Below are positions 30,979-40,066 of a stretch of 64,000 bases of DNA, one piece after another. Location of the stretch: NCBI RefSeq assembly GCF_035751725.1, contig NZ_CP142104.1:620001-684000 (forward strand), written 5' to 3'. The position numbers and the translations under genes are program-made. The notes under the pieces are model-generated. The model was not told the DNA's origin and searched no databases. It saw nothing but the letters and a program-made list of their open reading frames with translations. Source of the DNA: Pseudomonas frederiksbergensis. GTDB taxonomy: Bacteria > Pseudomonadota > Gammaproteobacteria > Pseudomonadales > Pseudomonadaceae. The first letter of the stretch is position 1; each line of letters opens with the position of its first letter.

Positions 30979-31108
30979 TTTCTAGCGGCGGTGCTGGCCG
31001 TTTGTTATCGTGGCGCCCGCCCGACAGTGCTAGAGGTTATGGGGAGCCCTCGCCACAAGGGTTCAGTGCGGATAAAGATTCACCCTCCGATTCTCAAGGA
31101 CGATTCAT

Positions 31109-32029
31109 ATGAGCACTCCATTACCCGGCATCGGCATGGACTACAGCCCCTCCCAGTTCATGGCCCGCCAACGCATCGGAAGCCAGATCAACCTGCCGCG
31201 CCTGTTCGCTGCCATCGACGCCGATCCCAGTATCGTCGGCGCCGGTGTGGTGTACATCGATGCTGAATTCAATGTAGTGACCCTGCGTGAGTTCAAGCCG
31301 ATCTGCAGCATCAAGCCCAAGCGGATCATTTTGCGCGAGGCGCAGAAATATATTGCGCCGGCTCAGTTTGCTCAGCAGGTTCAGGACAATCCACGGGAAT
31401 CGCGATTGGTCGGCGAAGCGATCAATACTTCCTTGTCGTGTGCAGGGGCCGTTATCGGTTGGGTCGTGGTACTCAGCGGCTCTGTAGCTATCCCATTTTC
31501 AGCAGGGGCAAGCACCGCGATCGCCGTGTTGGGTTATACCGCCGCCGCAGCCAGCACAGCGCAATGTTTTGCGAGCGGTTATCGCATGCGTAATGAAATC
31601 AGTAACCCAGCCCGAAACGATCAGCTCGACAGTGAGGAGTGGTATCAGAACACCATGATTGTGCTGGATGCCGCGGCGTTGGTTGGGGTCGGGGCATCGT
31701 CGCTGACGACTCTCAAACTGGTCAGATTGAATAAAGCTGCCACGGGCAAAAGTGTGAGGGAGGTGCTCCGGGGCCTGAATCGACAGGAGCGAGCCAAACT
31801 GACCAAAGAGTTGCTGACTATCAATGACCCTCGCCTGACCTCCAAACTGCTCAAACTCAAGCAACTGTCTGGCGAGTTACCCAAGCGCTTTACGCCCACT
31901 CAAATCAAGCATGCCACCGTCACACAGATTCGGGATGCCCTGGGTGCCGCCATCGGCTTCACGGGAAGCGCGATTTCCGGGAACGTCCGGACCATTGCAG
32001 TGGGGTTGTACGAGGAGATCGAAGAATGA
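31109..32029 (+). CDS. Cassette protein A, copy 1: unknown protein with central hydrophobic segment
   Basis: 306 residues; no family recognised. Three parts: a soluble N-terminal domain (about 1-95: LPRLFAAIDADPSIVGAG, VVYIDAEFNVVTLREFK, RIILREAQKYIAP), a small-residue-rich hydrophobic stretch (about 105-160: AGAVIGWVVVLSGSVAIPF then GASTAIAVLGYTAAAAS), and a C-terminal part with DAAALVGVGASSLTTLKLV and a basic helical region (NRQERAKLTKELL). There is no signal peptide. It is paralogous to the protein at 32584, very closely in the first 90 residues. It overlaps the next gene by ATGA behind GAGGAG. The glycine-rich hydrophobic core followed by a membrane partner recalls pore-forming effector and immunity pairs, but that is conjecture. 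Confidence 0.85.
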   Translation: MSTPLPGIGMDYSPSQFMARQRIGSQINLPRLFAAIDADPSIVGAGVVYIDAEFNVVTLREFKPICSIKPKRIILREAQKYIAPAQFAQQVQDNPRESRLVGEAINTSLSCAGAVIGWVVVLSGSVAIPFSAGASTAIAVLGYTAAAASTAQCFASGYRMRNEISNPARNDQLDSEEWYQNTMIVLDAAALVGVGASSLTTLKLVRLNKAATGKSVREVLRGLNRQERAKLTKELLTINDPRLTSKLLKLKQLSGELPKRFTPTQIKHATVTQIRDALGAAIGFTGSAISGNVRTIAVGLYEEIEE

Positions 32030-32487
32030 ATGGACAGCCCGGTGTGCGCGTTTTTCTCATCCAATATTTTCCGGTCTTCATGGGCGCGATATTCGCGTCG
32101 GTCTTCGCTCTGGTTTTTGCTGTTCCCCTTTTTTTTGACAGCTATTTTCAAGCCCTTTCGTTGGCGGATAACGCCAAGTGGTCTTTTTTTGGAGGCGTCG
32201 CGCTTACGCTTGTCATCGTGCATTGCAACTTCATGATTGCCCGTGGGCGCCCCGTTTGGGTGTGGCCGATGGTTGCGGTGTTGGGGCTGTGTTTTTTTTG
32301 CGTCCTGCCCACGATCGCTTATCGGCCTGATAGGTTGATTTACAGTTTGAGTTTGCTGTTCCCGTTGCTGGGGTTGCTATTGCTCAACAGCAAACGCCAC
32401 CGCGAGATGCGCAGCAAGCTCGTCGAAATCCGCCACCAGCGCGAGCGTATCCTCCAGTCCGCAAAGACGTCGCGACCGCGCCGCTGA
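32026..32487 (+). CDS. Cassette protein B, copy 1: four-helix membrane protein
   Basis: 153 residues; no family recognised. Four predicted membrane helices (about 9-37, 51-72, 76-99, 104-122), then a basic cytoplasmic-type tail LLLLNSKRHREMRSKLVEI followed by RHQRERILQSAK. The tail is nearly identical in the second copy (33507-33968) while the helices differ much more. It is translationally coupled to protein A, sharing an ATGA overlap, so the two products are probably made in a fixed ratio and act together at the membrane. Confidence 0.85.
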   Translation: MNGQPGVRVFLIQYFPVFMGAIFASVFALVFAVPLFFDSYFQALSLADNAKWSFFGGVALTLVIVHCNFMIARGRPVWVWPMVAVLGLCFFCVLPTIAYRPDRLIYSLSLLFPLLGLLLLNSKRHREMRSKLVEIRHQRERILQSAKTSRPRR

Positions 32488-32583
32488 GTCGATGTAGTCA
32501 GGCTAGAAATCTGAGCTGGCGTAGATGCTTCAGGGCACGGCACAATAAAAAATCAACTCTCCAATTCTTCAAGGACGATTCAT

Positions 32584-33510
32584 ATGAGCAGCGCCGCAAC
32601 AGGCATCGGGATGGACCTGAGCTTTTCCCAGTTCATGGCCCGCAAACGCATCGAAAGCCAAGTCAACCTGCCGCGGCTGTTCGCTGCCATCGATGCCGAT
32701 CCCAACATCGCCGGTGCGGGCGTGGTGTACATCGATTCCGAGTACAACGTGGTGACGCTGCGCGAATTCAAGCCGATTTGCAGCATCGCACCCAAGCGAG
32801 TCATCTTGCGCGAGGCGAAGAAATACATCGCCCCACAGCAATTCATTGACCAGGTAAAAAGCAGTCCGCGTGAGTCAAAGCTCGGGACTGAGTCGATGAA
32901 TGCCGGTTTTTCCTGTGTCGCCGCGGTCATCGGTTGGGTGGTGGTATTCAGTGGGAGCGTCGCTGTGCCCTTTACGGCAGGCGCCAGTGCCTTTGTCGTT
33001 GCCTTGGGCGCCGCTGCCGCGACGGCCAGTACCGCGCAGTGCGTTATTGGTGGGATGCGGGTGGCGAATGAGCTGACCAATCCTACTGGCAACGATGAAA
33101 TGAACGACGCCGATTGGTACAACATCGTGAGCCCCATTCTTGACGGTGTTTCCCTTGTGGGCGTCGGTGGCTCGGCTCTCACGACTGTTCGGCTGCTGAA
33201 GGCCAGTAAGGCAGCGGGCACCGGGAAGAGCTGGTATCAGTTGCTCAAGGGCCTGAGTCGTCAGGAGCGCAGCAAACTGACCAAGGAATTGTTGACCCTG
33301 AAAGATCCGAGTCTTACCGCGAAGCTGCTTAAACTGCAGCAACGAGCGGGTGCCTTGCCCAAGCGTTATTCTTCCGCTGAAATCAGGCACGCTACGCTGA
33401 CTCAGATAAAGGATTCTCTCGGAGGCGCTTTGGGGATCATCGGCAGTTATACCGGCGATGGCGCCGTGAAGACTGTCGCCGTCGGACTGTATGAGGAGTT
33501 CACCGAATGA
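32584..33510 (+). CDS. Cassette protein A, copy 2
   Basis: 308 residues, paralogue of the protein at 31109. Shared blocks are SQFMARKRIESQVNLPRLFA, GAGVVYIDSEYNVVTLREFK, SRQERSKLTKELLTLKDPSL and AVGLYEEF. The hydrophobic core differs (AAVIGWVVVFSGSVAVPF then GASAFVVALGAAAATAS) but keeps its small-residue character. NDADWYNIVSPILDGVSLVG replaces the equivalent region of copy 1. Start ATG 32584 with CAAGGACGATTCAT in front, the same leader as copy 1. It overlaps copy 2 of gene B by ATGA. Confidence 0.85.
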   Translation: MSSAATGIGMDLSFSQFMARKRIESQVNLPRLFAAIDADPNIAGAGVVYIDSEYNVVTLREFKPICSIAPKRVILREAKKYIAPQQFIDQVKSSPRESKLGTESMNAGFSCVAAVIGWVVVFSGSVAVPFTAGASAFVVALGAAAATASTAQCVIGGMRVANELTNPTGNDEMNDADWYNIVSPILDGVSLVGVGGSALTTVRLLKASKAAGTGKSWYQLLKGLSRQERSKLTKELLTLKDPSLTAKLLKLQQRAGALPKRYSSAEIRHATLTQIKDSLGGALGIIGSYTGDGAVKTVAVGLYEEFTE

Positions 33511-33968
33511 TCGGCGGCGGATCAATGAAGCAGTTCCTCGCCCGTTATTTTCCGGTGTTCATGGGCACGATCTTCCTGGGTTGTTTTTCCGGGTCTGCGC
33601 TGCTCGTTTTGTCCGCAGGCACTTATTGGCGTGCCTTGGAGCCTTCCGTCAGGAGCAACTATGTTGGGCTCGGCACGTTGGCTCTGGTGAGTGTCCTGGT
33701 TCTGGGAAATCTCATGATCGCACGCGGACGCGTCTGGGCGATCTGGTGGGTGACGAGTTATTTCCTTGGCTGTCTGGCGGCGGTGTTGCCGACGTTTGCT
33801 TATGGACCGCATCAAGGTGTGTACGTGTTTGCGGTGCTGTTGCCGTTACTGGGACTACTACTGCTCAACAGCAAACGCCACCGGGAAATGCGCAGCAAGC
33901 TCATCGAAATCCGCCACCAACGCGAACGCATCATCCAATCCGCCAAGGCCCCGCGCCCGCGCCATTGA
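33507..33968 (+). CDS. Cassette protein B, copy 2: four-helix membrane protein
   Basis: 153 residues, paralogue of the protein at 32026. It begins in the ATGA overlap with the gene before it, the same arrangement behind GAGGAG as in copy 1; an internal ATG at 33525 (MKQFLARYFPVFMG) is an alternative. The PVFMG motif of helix 1 and the whole C-terminal tail (LLLLNSKRHREMRSKLIEI then RHQRERIIQSAK) are conserved; the loops and helices 2-3 are diverged. After both copies the DNA reads TGAGTCGAT, showing that the duplicated unit extends past the stop codon. Confidence 0.83.
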   Translation: MIGGGSMKQFLARYFPVFMGTIFLGCFSGSALLVLSAGTYWRALEPSVRSNYVGLGTLALVSVLVLGNLMIARGRVWAIWWVTSYFLGCLAAVLPTFAYGPHQGVYVFAVLLPLLGLLLLNSKRHREMRSKLIEIRHQRERIIQSAKAPRPRH

Positions 33969-34143
33969 GTCGATTTGCTACCGCCCGCGCCGCATTTATG
34001 TGCGGCCTTTGCAGATCAATACAGGCATCGCGCGGTTTTAGTGCTCTACTGCCCTGAGTAGATGTTGAAAGTGTCCGGCCTGCCTGCATGGCATAAGTCT
34101 TGCGCCGCTTTCGATAACGCCCAGGCTCCGCAGGAGGCACGCC

Positions 34144-37100
34144 GTGTCGATTCATGTCGCTTTGCACCATGTCACACACTATCGCTACGAGCGCGCTGTC
34201 GAACTCGGTCCGCAGATCGTTCGCCTGCGCCCGGCGCCCCACAGCCGCACGCGCATTCTGTCGTACGCGCTGAAGGTTTCGCCGGAGCAGCACTTCATCA
34301 ACTGGCAACAGGACCCCCAGGGCAATTACCTGGCGCGGTTGGTGTTCCCGGAGAAGACCGATGAGCTGCGGGTTGAGGTCGACTTGGTCGCAGAAATGGC
34401 GGTATTCAACCCGTTCGATTTTTTCCTCGAGCCTTACGCCGAGAAGATCCCGTTCACCTACGCGGCTGACGAAAAACACGAGCTGATGCCCTACCTGGAA
34501 AAGCTCCCGCTGACGCCGAAGTTCAAGGCTTATCTGGACGGCATCGACCGCACACCGTTGCCGGCGGTGGATTTTCTGGTGGCGCTCAACCAGCGCTTGA
34601 GCGAAGACATCAACTACCTGATCCGCATGGAGCCCGGCGTGCAAACGCCAGAGCACACGTTGGAGCACGCGTCCGGTTCCTGCCGCGACTCGGCCTGGCT
34701 GCTGGTGCAACTGTTGCGTCACTTGGGCCTGGCGGCGCGTTTTGTCTCGGGTTACTTGATCCAATTGACCGCTGACGTGAAAAGCCTCGACGGCCCGTCC
34801 GGTACGGAAGTGGATTTCACCGACCTGCATGCCTGGTGCGAAGTCTACTTGCCCGGCGCCGGCTGGATCGGCCTGGATGCGACGTCCGGATTGTTCGCTG
34901 GTGAAGGGCATATCCCCTTGGCGTGTAGTCCGGATCCGTCCTCGGCGGCGCCGATCAGTGGCCTGGTGGAGCCGTGCGAGTGTGAGTTCAGCCACGAAAT
35001 GTCCGTCGAGCGAATCTGGGAAGCGCCACGGGTCACCAAGCCTTACACCGAAGAACAATGGTTGGCGATCCAGGAATTGGGCCGGCAGATCGATGCTGAC
35101 CTGTTGGAAGGTGACGTGCGCCTGACCATGGGCGGTGAACCGACTTTCGTTTCCATTGATGACCCGGACGGCGCCGAGTGGAACACCGCGGCGCTTGGGC
35201 CGGACAAGCGTCGCCTTTCCGCCGAGCTGTTCCAGCGCATGCGCGAGCATTATGCGCCGCAAGGGCTGGTGCATTTCGGCCAGGGCAAGTGGTACCCCGG
35301 CGAGCAATTGCCGCGTTGGTCGCTCAACTGCTATTGGCGGCGAGACGGGGTGCCGATCTGGCAGGACAGCGCCTTGATTGCCGACGAGCAGAAAGACTAC
35401 GACGCCGATGGCGAGTTGGCGGGCCGTTTCCTGGCGAGTGTCGCCGAACGCTTGAAAATTCCCACGCGGTTTGTGTTTCCCGCCTACGAAGACAATTTCC
35501 ATTACCTGTGGCGCGAAGGCACGTTGCCTTCGAATGTGACGGCCGAAGATGCTCGGCTGGAAGAACCGTTGGAGCGGGCGCGGTTGCGCAAGGTTTTCAG
35601 CCAGGGCCTGGGCAAGGTAATCGGCCAGGTCCTGCCGCTGGCCCGGACCGCCAAGGGCGACCAATGGCAAAGCGGGCGCTGGTACTTGCGCGACGATCAC
35701 TGCCGGCTGGTGCCGGGGGATTCGCCCTTGGGCTATCGCTTGCCACTGGCGTCCCAACCGTGGGTGACGGCGGCCGAATATCCGTTCATCCATCCCACCG
35801 ACCCGAACCAGGACTTGCCCGAGTTGCCCGGTACCGAGCAATTGAACCATCACGGCGAGTCGGCGCCGGAGCAGGAACGCGTGCCGAAGATCGACGAATC
35901 GGCCGATTGGCTGACCCGCACCGCCTTCTGCGCCGAGGCCAGGGAAGGGCGGCTGTACCTGTTCATGCCGCCATTGGAGCGGGTCGAGGATTACTTGGAA
36001 CTGGTCAGCGCCATCGAAGCGACGGCGCAGGAACTGAGCTGCCCTGTGTTGTTGGAGGGCTACGAGCCGCCGAGCGACCCGCGCCTGAGCAATTTTCGTA
36101 TCACGCCTGACCCGGGTGTGATCGAGGTCAACGTACAGCCTTCGGCGAGCTGGGAGGAGTTGGTCGAGCGCACTGAATTTCTCTACGAGCAAGCGCGATT
36201 GAACCGGCTGACCACCGAGAAATTCCTGATCGACGGTCGGCACACCGGAACCGGTGGCGGTAACCATTTCGTACTTGGCGGCGCGACACCGGCTGACTCA
36301 CCGTTCCTGCGGCGTCCGGACTTGCTGCGCAGCCTGATCAGCTACTGGCATAACCACCCGTCGTTGTCGTACCTGTTTTCCGGATTGTTCATCGGCCCGA
36401 CCTCCCAGGCGCCGCGGGTGGACGAGGCGCGCAACGACGCGTTGTACGAACTGGAAATCGCCTTCGCGCAAATGCCACAGCCTGGCGAGGAGTGCCTGCC
36501 GTGGTTGGTGGATCGGCTGCTGCGCAACCTGTTGATCGACGTCACCGGCAATACCCATCGCGCCGAGTTCTGCATCGACAAGCTCTACTCGCCGGACGGC
36601 GCCACCGGCCGTCTCGGCTTGCTGGAGCTGCGCGCTTTCGAAATGCCACCCCATGCCCGCATGAGCCTGACCCAGCAATTGCTATTGCGGGCGCTGGTGG
36701 CGCGCTTCTGGCGCGAGCCCTATGCGCCGGCCAAGCTGGCACGCTGGGGCACCGAGCTGCATGATCGTTTCCTGTTGCCGCACTTCATCGAGCAGGATTT
36801 TGCCGAGGTCATCGAAGAGCTCAATGGCGCCGGTTATCCATTGCGTGCCGAGTGGTTCGCCGCGCACCTGGAGTTCCGCTTTCCCAAGGTGGGCGATTAC
36901 GCTGTCAACGGTATCGAGCTACAGCTGCGCCAGGCGCTGGAGCCTTGGCATGTGCTGGGGGAAGAGGGCTCGGCGGGCGGCACGGTGCGTTATGTGGACT
37001 CGTCCCTGGAGCGCTTGCAGATCAAGCTTACGGGGCTGGCGCCGCAACGTTATCTGCTGACCTGCAATGGCGTACCGGTGCCGTTGCAGCCTACCGGCCG

Positions 37101-37437
37101 GGTAGGCGAATTCGTCGCCGGGGTACGTTTCCGCGCCTGGCAACCGTTCAACTGCTTGCAGCCGACCATCCCGGTCCATGCGCCGCTGGTCTTCGATGTG
37201 CTCGATACCTGGATGCAGCGCTCCCTGGGCGGCTGCCAATACCACGTGGCGCATCCGGGCGGGCGCAACTATGACAGCCTGCCGGTGAATGCCAACGAAG
37301 CGGAGAGCCGCCGGATGGCGCGTTTTTTCCGAATTGGGCACACGCCTGGAAAACTGCCGATACCGAGTCTGGCAAGGGATGAAGAGTTTCCGTTCACGCT
37401 CGATCTGCGCCGCTTCCACGGGACATCAAAAAGCTAG
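34144..37437 (+). CDS. Transglutaminase-like / DUF2126 two-domain protein
   Basis: 1097 residues. The N-terminal part has the bacterial transglutaminase N region (HVTHYRYERAVELGPQIVRLRP) and a cysteine-protease-like transglutaminase core with all three catalytic residues: GSCRDSAW (C about 180), DLHAWCEVY (H about 229) and GLDATSG (D about 245). The C-terminal part from about 320 (LTMGGEPTFVSIDDPDG) is DUF2126, a COOH-NH2 ligase-like family. GTG start at 34144 behind CAGGAGGCACGCC. It is followed by an ATP-grasp/alpha-E gene and a second transglutaminase, a cluster predicted to make or modify peptides; the product is unknown. Confidence 0.92.
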   Translation: MSIHVALHHVTHYRYERAVELGPQIVRLRPAPHSRTRILSYALKVSPEQHFINWQQDPQGNYLARLVFPEKTDELRVEVDLVAEMAVFNPFDFFLEPYAEKIPFTYAADEKHELMPYLEKLPLTPKFKAYLDGIDRTPLPAVDFLVALNQRLSEDINYLIRMEPGVQTPEHTLEHASGSCRDSAWLLVQLLRHLGLAARFVSGYLIQLTADVKSLDGPSGTEVDFTDLHAWCEVYLPGAGWIGLDATSGLFAGEGHIPLACSPDPSSAAPISGLVEPCECEFSHEMSVERIWEAPRVTKPYTEEQWLAIQELGRQIDADLLEGDVRLTMGGEPTFVSIDDPDGAEWNTAALGPDKRRLSAELFQRMREHYAPQGLVHFGQGKWYPGEQLPRWSLNCYWRRDGVPIWQDSALIADEQKDYDADGELAGRFLASVAERLKIPTRFVFPAYEDNFHYLWREGTLPSNVTAEDARLEEPLERARLRKVFSQGLGKVIGQVLPLARTAKGDQWQSGRWYLRDDHCRLVPGDSPLGYRLPLASQPWVTAAEYPFIHPTDPNQDLPELPGTEQLNHHGESAPEQERVPKIDESADWLTRTAFCAEAREGRLYLFMPPLERVEDYLELVSAIEATAQELSCPVLLEGYEPPSDPRLSNFRITPDPGVIEVNVQPSASWEELVERTEFLYEQARLNRLTTEKFLIDGRHTGTGGGNHFVLGGATPADSPFLRRPDLLRSLISYWHNHPSLSYLFSGLFIGPTSQAPRVDEARNDALYELEIAFAQMPQPGEECLPWLVDRLLRNLLIDVTGNTHRAEFCIDKLYSPDGATGRLGLLELRAFEMPPHARMSLTQQLLLRALVARFWREPYAPAKLARWGTELHDRFLLPHFIEQDFAEVIEELNGAGYPLRAEWFAAHLEFRFPKVGDYAVNGIELQLRQALEPWHVLGEEGSAGGTVRYVDSSLERLQIKLTGLAPQRYLLTCNGVPVPLQPTGRVGEFVAGVRFRAWQPFNCLQPTIPVHAPLVFDVLDTWMQRSLGGCQYHVAHPGGRNYDSLPVNANEAESRRMARFFRIGHTPGKLPIPSLARDEEFPFTLDLRRFHGTSKS

Positions 37438-37445
37438 CTGGACGC

Positions 37446-37475
37446 TGTGGCGAGGGGATAGAACCCCGCGCCACG
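37446..37475. repeat. REP element
   Basis: TGTGGCGAGGGG and CCCCGCGCCACG arms around ATAGAA, eight bases after the stop of the 1097-residue gene. Same family as 45362 and 56339. Confidence 0.75.
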
Positions 37476-37579
37476 ATCGCAGTGTGCAAACCCAGGCTTG
37501 ATCCAAAACAAACACACCTATCCGGGCGTCATGCGCTTGCGCTAGTCTCATCTTTCATTGCCGTCCTGCCGAGCTTTCC

Positions 37580-40066
37580 ATGCCTGACCTGCTTGACCGT
37601 TACCCGCTGACGACGGGTACTTATCACGAACTGCTGGACGACAGCGGCGCCGTGCGCGCGCACTGGCAGAGGCTGTTCGACCAATTGCAGCGCAGCACAC
37701 CGGCCCAGTTGGTCCAGCGCCAGGCACTGTTGGCACGGCAGATCCAGGAAAACGGCGTTACGTATAACGTCTATGCCGACCCGAAGGGCGCCGACCGGCC
37801 TTGGGAGCTGGATCTGCTGCCCCACGTCATCGATGCCCAGGAATGGAAGCTGCTTTCGGCCGGCATTGCCCAGCGCGCGCGTCTGCTCAATGCGGTATTG
37901 GCCGACCTGTACGGGCCGCAGCGGCTGATCAGCGAAGGGTTGCTGCCGGCGGAGCTGGTCTTTGGCCACAACAATTTCCTCTGGCCCTGCCAGGGCATCA
38001 CGCCGCCGGATGGCAACTTCCTGCATCTGTATGCCGTGGATCTGGCGCGTACGCCCGATGGTCGCTGGTGGGTCACCGCGGATCGGACCCAGGCGCCTTC
38101 CGGGGCCGGTTATGCGTTGGAAAATCGTACGATCGTGTCCCGGGCGTTCCCGGATCTTTATCGCGACCTGAAGGTGCAGCACCTGTCGGGTTTCTTCCGG
38201 ACCTTGCAAGAGACGCTGGCACGACAGGCGCCCAGCGACGGCGAGCCGCCGCTGGTGGTGTTGCTGACACCCGGGCGGTTCAACGAAAGTTATTTCGAGC
38301 ATCTATACCTGGCGCGCCAACTCGGTTATCCGCTGGTGGAAGGCGGCGACCTGACCGTGAGGGACGCCACGGTGTACCTCAAGACCCTCAGCGGCCTGCG
38401 CCGGGTCCACGCGATCATGCGACGGCTCGACGATGATTTCTGCGACCCGCTGGAGCTGCGCACCGATTCGGCCCTGGGCGTGCCGGGGTTGTTGGAAGCG
38501 GTGCGCCAGGGCCGCGTGCTGGTGGCCAATGCCCTGGGCAGCGGCGTGCTGGAATCGCCGGGCCTCCTGGGATTCTTGCCGAAGATCAACCAGTATCTGT
38601 TCGGCGAAGAGCTGATGCTGCCTTCCATCGCCACCTGGTGGTGCGGTGAGCCGCCAGTGCTCGCCCAAGCCCTGGAAAAATTACCCCAGCTGTTGATCAA
38701 GCCGGCATTTCCTTCCCAGAGTTTCACGCCCGTGTTCGGCCGCGACCTGGACGAGAAACAGCGCGCCCAACTGGCGGCACGCATGCAGGCGCGGCCATAT
38801 GCCTACGTCGCCCAGGAGCTGGCGCAACTGTCCCAGGCGCCGGTGTGGCAGGCCGAGGACGGCCAGATCCAGCCCCGGGCCATCGGCATGCGCGTATATG
38901 CCGTGTCCGGGAAAAATGCTTATCGGGTGCTGCCCGGTGGCCTGACCCGGGTAGCCGCAGAGGCCGACGCCGAGGTGGTGTCGATGCAGCGCGGCGGTGC
39001 CAGCAAGGACACTTGGGTGCTCGGCGAGCAAGCACCCGCTGGCGAGCAATGGAAGGCCCAGCGCACCGTCGGCGTTCACGACCTGGTGCGGCGTGATCCG
39101 TACCTGCCTTCCCGAGTGGTGGAAAACCTTTTCTGGTTTGGTCGCTATTGCGAGCGCTGCGACGACAGCGCTCGTCTCCTGCGGATCATGTTGGCGCGTT
39201 ATGTCGATGGTGATGACCCGCAAGCGCTGCAATCGGCGGTTTCCCTGGGCGAAAGCCTGATGCTGTTGCCCGAAGAGGGCGAGCTGCCCGAACGCCTGAT
39301 GGCGGCGATGCTCGGGGATGACTGGTCTTTCAGCCTGCGCTCCAACCTGCAGCGCTTGCAGTGGGCGGCCTCGCAGGTTCGCGGCAAGCTGTCCAGGGAG
39401 AACTGGCAGGCGCTTGTGGAGTTGCAGCGCGAAGCCGTTGAGCTGGAAACCAGTGAGCCGGATTTCGGTGAGTTGCTGGATTTCCTTAACCGCCTGGTGA
39501 TGTCCCTGGCGGCGTTGTCCGGGTTCGCCTTGGACGACATGACCCGCGACGAGGGCTGGCGCTTCCTGATGATCGGGCGGCGCCTGGAGCGCCTGCAGTT
39601 TCTCAGCAGCAGCCTGGCGGCGTTCCTGCGGGGCGAGGCGGTGTTCGATCAGGCCGGGTTGGAGTGGTTGTTGGAACTGGGCAACAGCAGCATCACCTAC
39701 CGCTCGCGTTACCTGGCGGTGGCGCAGTTGATCCCGGTGCTCGACCTTTTGTTGCTGGACGAACAGAACCCCCACGCGGTGCTCTTCCAATTGAAGCTGG
39801 TGGCACGCACCCTCAAGCGCCTGAACGATGATTTTGCTGCACCGAGGGAAACCGCCCTGCCGGCGTTGGTGACGCGCCTGTCACGCTTCGACCTGCGCTG
39901 CCTGGAGAATCCGTTGTTTGGTGAGGCCAGCCTGCGGGCGGCGCTCGATGGCTTGGCTGATCTGCTGCAGGAAGTGGCCGACGTCAGCGCCCAGGTCTCC
40001 GATCGCCTGGCCTTGCGTCATTTCGCCCACGTTGACGATGTCAGCCAACGCACGGTATCCGTCTGA
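37580..40066 (+). CDS. Circularly permuted ATP-grasp protein fused to an alpha-E domain
   Basis: 828 residues. The N-terminal half is the circularly permuted ATP-grasp family (DUF404/DUF407): GVTYNVYADPKGADRPWELD, FGHNNFLWPCQG, GRWWVTADRTQAPSGAGYALENR and LLIKPAFPSQSF (nucleotide binding). The C-terminal part from about 505 (LPSRVVENLFWFGRYCERCDDSARLLRIML) is the all-helical alpha-E domain. Known from comparative genomics: these two occur with transglutaminases in predicted amidoligase systems. The stop overlaps the next ATG, so the two are coupled. Function is inferred as ATP-dependent peptide-bond formation; substrate unknown. Confidence 0.92.
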   Translation: MPDLLDRYPLTTGTYHELLDDSGAVRAHWQRLFDQLQRSTPAQLVQRQALLARQIQENGVTYNVYADPKGADRPWELDLLPHVIDAQEWKLLSAGIAQRARLLNAVLADLYGPQRLISEGLLPAELVFGHNNFLWPCQGITPPDGNFLHLYAVDLARTPDGRWWVTADRTQAPSGAGYALENRTIVSRAFPDLYRDLKVQHLSGFFRTLQETLARQAPSDGEPPLVVLLTPGRFNESYFEHLYLARQLGYPLVEGGDLTVRDATVYLKTLSGLRRVHAIMRRLDDDFCDPLELRTDSALGVPGLLEAVRQGRVLVANALGSGVLESPGLLGFLPKINQYLFGEELMLPSIATWWCGEPPVLAQALEKLPQLLIKPAFPSQSFTPVFGRDLDEKQRAQLAARMQARPYAYVAQELAQLSQAPVWQAEDGQIQPRAIGMRVYAVSGKNAYRVLPGGLTRVAAEADAEVVSMQRGGASKDTWVLGEQAPAGEQWKAQRTVGVHDLVRRDPYLPSRVVENLFWFGRYCERCDDSARLLRIMLARYVDGDDPQALQSAVSLGESLMLLPEEGELPERLMAAMLGDDWSFSLRSNLQRLQWAASQVRGKLSRENWQALVELQREAVELETSEPDFGELLDFLNRLVMSLAALSGFALDDMTRDEGWRFLMIGRRLERLQFLSSSLAAFLRGEAVFDQAGLEWLLELGNSSITYRSRYLAVAQLIPVLDLLLLDEQNPHAVLFQLKLVARTLKRLNDDFAAPRETALPALVTRLSRFDLRCLENPLFGEASLRAALDGLADLLQEVADVSAQVSDRLALRHFAHVDDVSQRTVSV

